The notes beneath the pieces are model-generated. The model was not told the DNA's origin and did not search any database. It worked only from the letters and a program-made list of their open reading frames with translations. Positions 58,401 through 64,000 of a stretch of DNA of 64,000 nucleotides are shown one piece after another. This DNA comes from Zonotrichia leucophrys gambelii. Taxonomy: Eukaryota; Chordata; Aves; Passeriformes; Passerellidae. The stretch lies in assembly GCF_028769735.1 (NCBI RefSeq), contig NC_088200.1, positions 70,527,268 through 70,591,267 of the forward strand. Direction: 5' to 3'. Made by a program: the position numbers and the translations under genes. Within the stretch, counting starts at the first letter, position 1; the number at the start of each line of letters is the position of its first letter.

Positions 58401-60480
58401 TCTGTTTTTCCCATAAGAAAAATGATAAAACCTTTAAATAATGACACTTTTCTTTTCTTTATATCTTTCTGTGAGATTTCTAATAAGAGAGAAATTATGA
58501 TTAGTCTGTGGTAGTTTGCATAATAGCCTTTTTCTTTGAGAACACTAATTACACTTTAATTTACAATTGGTCACTGTTCATGAAACAGTGTGGTTTAGGG
58601 TCTTGTTTTGGTTAGGACATTAGAAATGGTCAAATGTGATGGTCAAAGTATAGAAGAAGCCAGACATTGAAACATTTCCCTGAACATGCAGGCACCTCTC
58701 TGAGCATTTGTTTTTAATCAGTGCTACATTTCTCTTTCTCAGAGGATGACTCCTTTTATTTGTGGGCATTTATCACAGTTAATTTCTGGCATAATAAGTG
58801 CTGAGAAGGCAATACACATTTATGGTGCAGTGCTCTAAAAGGAGAACATGGTCCTAAAGGAATGTGTCCATATACAGCATATATTATATTTATCTGAGAA
58901 CTGCATGAGCCACAGTTTTATACTACATGGGACTTTATATTATAGGGAGATATATACATATATGTTACACTTGCTCTGAACATAATATCTGCATCCTAAC
59001 TCCTGTGAAGTGAAATGAATTCACATATTCTTCATTTCTTTTGGACATCTGCATTAGAAAACCTAAAATATTTCTGAGACAACCATGAGATGAAGTCACA
59101 GGCCAACATAAATTCCATATTATTCTATGTGGGAGTTAATTCTTCTTCTAACTTAGATATTACAGTGCTGATATCAGCTTTCATTTTTTTTTTTCTTTTA
59201 CAAGATACTATTCCATTTCTTTAGAAACTTGCTAAGTTTCAATACATTGAGCAGGGATTGTTCATGCTATTCATGTACTTAATGATATAAACACAAATAA
59301 CAAGGTTTAAGTATTTTAGAATGTGATTCTAATAGTTCAGCTATATGTAAAAAACACAGACTGGAGCAACTGATTGATCATTTCAAACCATTCCCTTGTG
59401 TTTGGTTTTGTAAAACTCTGAGTTTTCACAGGAGGAGCTGAGTATTTTCCAACATGTTGGCTTTGTGCTGGGAAGCCATCTGTTATCTCTGTGAAAAATA
59501 TGGTCTAATTTGGTCAGCTATAACTTATCTCAGTTCTTGTACACTCTGGTCTTTCACAAGCACACATTTTAATCTGTCGGGTTTTGATCATGATTGTACA
59601 GATCTAATAACCTGTCTGTATAATTAAGGACCAAATAGCTGTTCATCAAGATGAAGACCATGTTATGTTATCTTCAAATTTCCTTAATTCTTATTATTTT
59701 TAAAATGCAATGCCTTTTTCAAACAAGAGAAATCTCTTGTAGTAATATACTATTCCTTGAACTTGAGATCAAACAAAAAATAAAAGTCATTTGCCTTGGA
59801 ATAAAGTGGATATATCTATTTCAGGTGATAAACAGGTTTTATCACTTGTTCCAGTGACCTCACTTCACACAGTAAGTCACAAAGGCTGTAAGTAACATTT
59901 CAAAGGCTGAAACACAGAAAACCAGCAAGAAAAATGTGAAAGCAGACCACAAATCAAAACCATGGGTGTTGCTGGACTATCTCCTAGTATTTGTGCTCTT
60001 CATAGTTCCTCTACTGACATTCTACACAGTGCTACACTTTTCAGCTCGGTTCACAGCTCTGTTAGTGAAAAGAACCAGCTCAAAACTTTGTGCTTTGGTG
60101 CATGTGCTGCTGTCAGGTATTTTCCTGTACTTTTCTCCCTCCTCAATGCACAATTATTTAAGTCTACAACCCCAAAACAGGCCAAATATAAGCAGAACCA
60201 TCAGAACTTCCCTGTCACTGGGGAGGCTGGACAGACATTTTCAGAAGTGTTTATGGTGCTCCTGAAGTTTATTAAGCCCCAAACGCTAAAGTATGAACAT
60301 TAGGGTTCCTAACCACAATAGGATTCAGATTTTTACATGGAAATATTTATAGTTCTAAAGTAGTCTCAAGTTTTCCTAGCATGTCATCTAATTCTGGCAC
60401 AATAATGCTGTTCCATTCCAATAATGCTGAAAATAAAAGTGCCTCAGAGGACTAGGTGCCTCTTGGTAGATCAGCATTTC
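55461..60480. other. About 5 kb with no recognisable feature except a small duplication
   Basis: AT-rich unique-looking DNA. A 27-base tandem duplication lies at 57837-57890. Open frames at 57307-57696 (minus) and 59936-60303 (plus) lack splice, codon or domain support. Confidence 0.5.
57837..57890. repeat. Two-copy 27-bp tandem duplication
   Basis: CCCTCACTCACTGGATTATT and CCCTCATTCACTGAATTATT begin the two adjacent copies, which differ at three positions. Confidence 0.85.
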
Positions 60481-60481
60481 C

Positions 60482-60513
60482 CATCATCATCATCATCCTC
60501 ATCATCATCATGT
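60482..60513. repeat. Short (ATC)n trinucleotide array
   Basis: CATCATCATCATCATCCTCA then TCATCATCATG: about ten triplets with one interruption. Confidence 0.9.
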
Positions 60514-61264
60514 TCTTGTTCTAAAAGTACTAACTCAGAAATTTTTAATATTTTTAAGTTTTTTTTAAATTTTTTTTGGGCACAACATCTTTTATAACTC
60601 CTGGAAGATTTCACCTACTACATGATCAGTGATGTTTGCGGTATATTTCCTGTAAGAGTTCATGCTACCTACCAAAGATATTTATTTCCCTCTTGCATTC
60701 GTGATGATGAGAATCACAACTTAGATTTCAGTCATCTCTGAAATGTGTTGGTATGGGTTACAGCTGAGTGTCACCATCCAGAGCCTTCATTGTCACTGAA
60801 GGTTACATCTTCAGCAGGTGTTTTGGTGTTTCTCATTAGTCCTTTGTAACATCTGCTTTCATATCCTGTGCTTTAGAAGCTGTCCAAACAAATCATTAAA
60901 TCCAAACAAAAATCTTAGGTTGAGGTACAAGCTGAATATATAAAAAGATTTGCAATCCTTTTATTGAACATATACAAGACTATTTGACCATGGGAATAAT
61001 TGCATTACACTAAATATTTACTGAAAACACCAACACTTTCTAATTTTTTTTGGCTGTATTTTATATATGAGCTGAAATATCATAGATTTTTTTTTCAAAA
61101 ACTGCATGAATTAACACTAATAAAGTCTTATTGTGAATTTCTCTATTACATAATGAGAAGAAAAGGTCTTTGCAGAAAAATAATATAAGTTCACATCTGA
61201 TTGGTGGTTCTTTTTTCAACAGAAATTTTGTTTTAGTGCTTCTTTGTGCTACGGAATCAGATCT
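60514..61264. other. No recognisable feature
   Basis: AT-rich unique-looking sequence. Confidence 0.5.
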
Positions 61265-61521
61265 GCTCCCAATGTGTGGAGGGGTTTTTTGGGTTTTTTT
61301 GGGTGGGGCTTTTTGGTGGTTTTTCATTTGTTTGTTTGTTTTCTCATTTTGTTGTTTGGTTGGGGAGGTGCTGGGTGGGGAGGAGTTGTTTGTTTGCTCA
61401 GTGGAGATTTTAATTCTTGTTTAGCTTTGGGGTGGGGCTTTTTATGTTTGTTGAGGGGATTGGTTTTTTGGGGGCTTTGGGTTTTTGGTTTGGTTTGGGT
61501 TTTTGTTGGTTTTTTTTGTAT
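61265..61521. repeat. Low-complexity T/G-rich tract with G runs
   Basis: About 250 bases of nearly only T and G, with many G3-G5 runs (GGGGTTTTTTGGGTTTTTTT, GGGTGGGG, GGGGAGG) and GTTTGTTTG segments. The complement is A/C-only. Open frames of up to 106 codons here are artefacts. Confidence 0.88.
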
Positions 61522-62719
61522 GTCAGTCATATATATGTCTATAATGCATAATGGAAGTAGATAAAATGTTTTTATTTATTTCCCTGGACATGGAGTAAAT
61601 TTATTTGGTGCTCTGCCTCAACAAAGTCAAACTTCATTCTGAATCACATAATGTAGCAAATCATATTTGATCTATGACCTCTGGTTATCTTTAATCAGAG
61701 GCATTCAATCTATGAAAGTGGTTGTCAGTTCTATAGTTAGATTTTTTATGCTCTCCAGTTCTTCATCTGTAACAACCTATTTAAGCCAGAACCTTGAAGT
61801 AAAACTCATAATCTGACAGAACAAAACTTAAAGGGTTTTTAAAGATGAACTTTTTAGAAGGTGAACTTTTTTTCATGATGGTGTTTTAAACTGCATTAGA
61901 TTAAATGAAAGTGAAAATAATTAGGAAAAAAACCCAATCCCAACACAAATCACAAAAGATTGACAAAGCAAACTGTGATGTTGTATTATCAAAATAATCC
62001 AATGCGTTTGCTTAGAGACCAAATTTTATGGGTAAACCCAGGTAATCCTGTCAATTATATTTTTCCCAGTTGCATACCAAATATATAGAGAAAGGATTAT
62101 AGATAACAGCTCAGCTGGAAAGGTAAAGACTCAGTTTTTCCTGGATAATTCTCTTCCATACTCTGCCAAACACTTGTCTGTAAACTGACAAGGATATTTC
62201 ACTGTCGTACTTCATATTGAGGCATCCCAATTTTCAAATGTGCACAAATCCCCTCAAGAAACACACTGTATCTGGGCCAGATTTCATAATTTAATATCCA
62301 AATACTTCAGTTTCTGAAGCTTCCAGAAAGGCTGTGAGAAGTTTTGGAACTCAAATCAATTAAGAACCCTGCTCTTTTTGAGTACTATTGATTTTCTTCA
62401 TTTTGGAAGAGTGGAAAATATAAGCTCTGGAAAGTAGGAATGTCTGCAGGCTGTGAAGTTTAGAGATATTTCTCTTATGACTAAGTTGGCTGGCATCTAC
62501 AAAAAAAAACCAAACCAACCATTAAGGTTTAATTACACAGCTTGAGGTTTATCATGTAGTTAGGTGAGGAACACCGCAATTGATGCTGACAAAAATATGA
62601 ATAATATATTCTGTAGCCCAAAAACTTGTTCCATTGGTATGGTAACCTCATCTTTGCTGCTTAATCAGCTGAAGATCATCCCAGAGAACAGCACCTTTGC
62701 CAAGAAATAAGTCTAGGGG
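61522..62719. other. No recognisable feature
   Basis: AT-rich unique-looking sequence. Confidence 0.5.
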
Positions 62720-62882
62720 TCTTTGCTTATTTGTTTAGGTTTGGATTGGGATTTTTTGGTTGGTTTGGGTTTTTTCTCTTTATTTGATGGCTTGGGGTTT
62801 GTTTGTTTGTTTGTTTGTTTGTTTGTTTGTTTGTTTGTTTTTGGGTTTGGGGTCTTTTTGTGTTGTTGCTTTCTTTTGGTTG
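62720..62882. repeat. T/G-rich tract containing a (GTTT)n array
   Basis: The tract runs from TTATTTGTTTAGG to TTCTTTTGGTTG. Perfect (GTTT)n, about 11 copies, lies at 62797-62841. Confidence 0.9.
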
Positions 62883-62914
62883 TCTAGTTGCTTATCCTTA
62901 AGGAAAGGTCAAAA

Positions 62915-62956
62915 TATGTATAAAATGTACAAAATATGTACAAAATGTACAAAAAT
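62915..62956. repeat. Short 20-bp tandem duplication
   Basis: AAAATATGTAYAAAATGTAC occurs twice in succession, followed by a partial copy. Confidence 0.8.
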
Positions 62957-63049
62957 TCCTGAACTCATAAAAGAAAATTAAAGCCTGCCATGTTGCCCTT
63001 TCTATGCATACATAGGGGTTACTTAGAACCAGGCAGAAAAGAATTAGCA

Positions 63050-63360
63050 GAATTCACAGAGTCACCAGGTTGAAAGAAACCTTCAAGGTCATGGAGTCCA
63101 ACCCAGCCCCAACCCCTCAACTGAGCCCTGGCACCCAGTGCCACATCCAGGCTTTGTTAAACACACCCAGGGATGGGGACTCCACCACCTCCTCGGGCAG
63201 CCATTCCAGAACTTTATCACTCTTTCTGTGAAAAACTTTTTCCTGATATCCAACCTGTATTTCCCTTGTTGTAGCTTAATTCTGGGTCCTCTGGTTCTGT
63301 CAGTGCTGCCTGGAGAAAGAGACCAATCCCACCTGAGCACAACCACATTTCATGAAGACA
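63050..63360 (-). mobile_element. CR1 LINE 3' fragment, minus orientation
   Basis: ATTCACAGAGTCACCAGGTT followed by CAAGGTCATGGAGTCCAACC is a reverse-complement CR1 3' end. CTGGCACCCAGTGCCACATC, GGGACTCCACCACCTCCTCG, GGCAGCCATTCCAGAACTTT and GTGAAAAACTTTTTCCTGAT continue the element. It ends within GAGACCAATCCCACC and a diverged tail. Confidence 0.93.
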
Positions 63361-64000
63361 CTCTCAGGGGGCCACTGGTCCCCTACTTTCACTAAGCGTA
63401 GGTCTCACCTTCCAAAAAGCCTTATTCCCTCAAGCCAGCTCACACCAGGAATTAGATCAGCTGAAGCAGATGGGAGAAGGTGAAGTTTTCCTAAATAGGA
63501 CAAATTTCTGGCCTCCTGCTGGGCAGGCAGGGCAGCCTGCCACTAGGCCCTGCTTCGCCTTGCCCTTGGCTAACCCAGAACCCCTCATCCTGTTTCCTCC
63601 CAAAATAACAGCTTTAATATTTTCAATTCTCATGCTTCCTGGTAGGTTTTTAGTTAGTTTCTCAACCAAAAGGAAATCTGTTTGGCTGGAGGCATTCACA
63701 ACCCTGACTGGCAGGGTGGGGATGGGTGCTCAAAGGCCCCAGCTTTTACACTCAGGGAATCCACTGCCCCGCAGCCACGCTGGCTGGAGCAGAGGGTCAG
63801 GTCTGAACAGAAAAAGTGGTCTTGACTAAAATTCTGAAGCTGCAAAGTGTTCTTGATTGTCTGAAAAACCTGACGCTACCAGGGGGTCTTGACTGAAAAA
63901 TTTACCCTCAGCTAGTGCACATTATCTACCACTGTCTGCATCGAATAATGCTTAACTTAGGCCTCACCTGATCCTTACCACTTTCCCTTTTCAGGGCAAA
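63361..64000. other. No recognisable feature
   Basis: Slightly GC-richer than the preceding 8 kb, particularly 63500-63600 and 63710-63800. The phrase GGTCTTGACT recurs at 63819 and 63884. No exon or known repeat was identified. Confidence 0.45.

Noticed and set aside
59936..60303. Two overlapping 109-113-codon frames with hydrophobic stretches
   Set aside because: Overlap in different phases, no acceptor or donor, no signal of selection and no recognisable family.

Overview
The window reads as nuclear DNA of a bird, most probably a songbird (passerine). The evidence is the repeat content: at least a dozen 3'-truncated CR1 LINE fragments with the typical avian 3' end, and several solo long terminal repeats (LTRs) of endogenous retroviruses of the kind common in passerines. 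There is no bacterial, phage or CRISPR-like organisation. Most of the sequence is AT-rich and CpG-poor, as expected for intergenic or deep-intronic DNA of a macrochromosome.

Protein-coding content is minimal. The only piece that looks like part of a gene is a short terminal exon at 28281-28363 on the + strand: a good 3' splice acceptor, 26 complete codons in a locally CpG-rich stretch, a stop codon, and AATAAA 16 bases after the stop. I do not recognise the protein. All other long open frames lie in repeats, in low-complexity DNA, or show no gene structure.

Layout. 1-433: LTR cut by the window edge, with an (ATAAT)n core. 944-1890: minisatellite of about 101-bp dimeric units. 3045-11000: CR1 pieces and three LTR candidates, including a clean 1.29-kb solo LTR (9484-10776) with a GGGGT target-site duplication. 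11.9-14.7 kb: two-letter A/C and T/G tracts, CR1, and a solo LTR at 14311-14695. 19058-19656: solo LTR with an AATAT duplication. 23.2 kb: compound microsatellite. 24205-25070: CR1-related block containing a GC- and CpG-rich island. 27.4 kb: large A/C tract. 28.3 kb: the candidate exon. 30.0-41.5 kb: CR1 copies and three LTRs, one inserted inside a CR1 and carrying about 420 bp of evolving pentanucleotide repeat. 42-63 kb: mostly featureless, with hexanucleotide arrays at 48.1 and 51.5 kb, CR1 copies at 55.2 and 63.1 kb, and T/G tracts at 61.3 and 62.7 kb.

No multi-gene system is visible. The most notable structure is an LTR family in which the short segment between the core promoter and the polyadenylation signal has expanded into pentanucleotide arrays in three of five related copies. 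Family assignments come from recognising motifs by eye. Exact family names, ages and the identity of the exon need database comparison.
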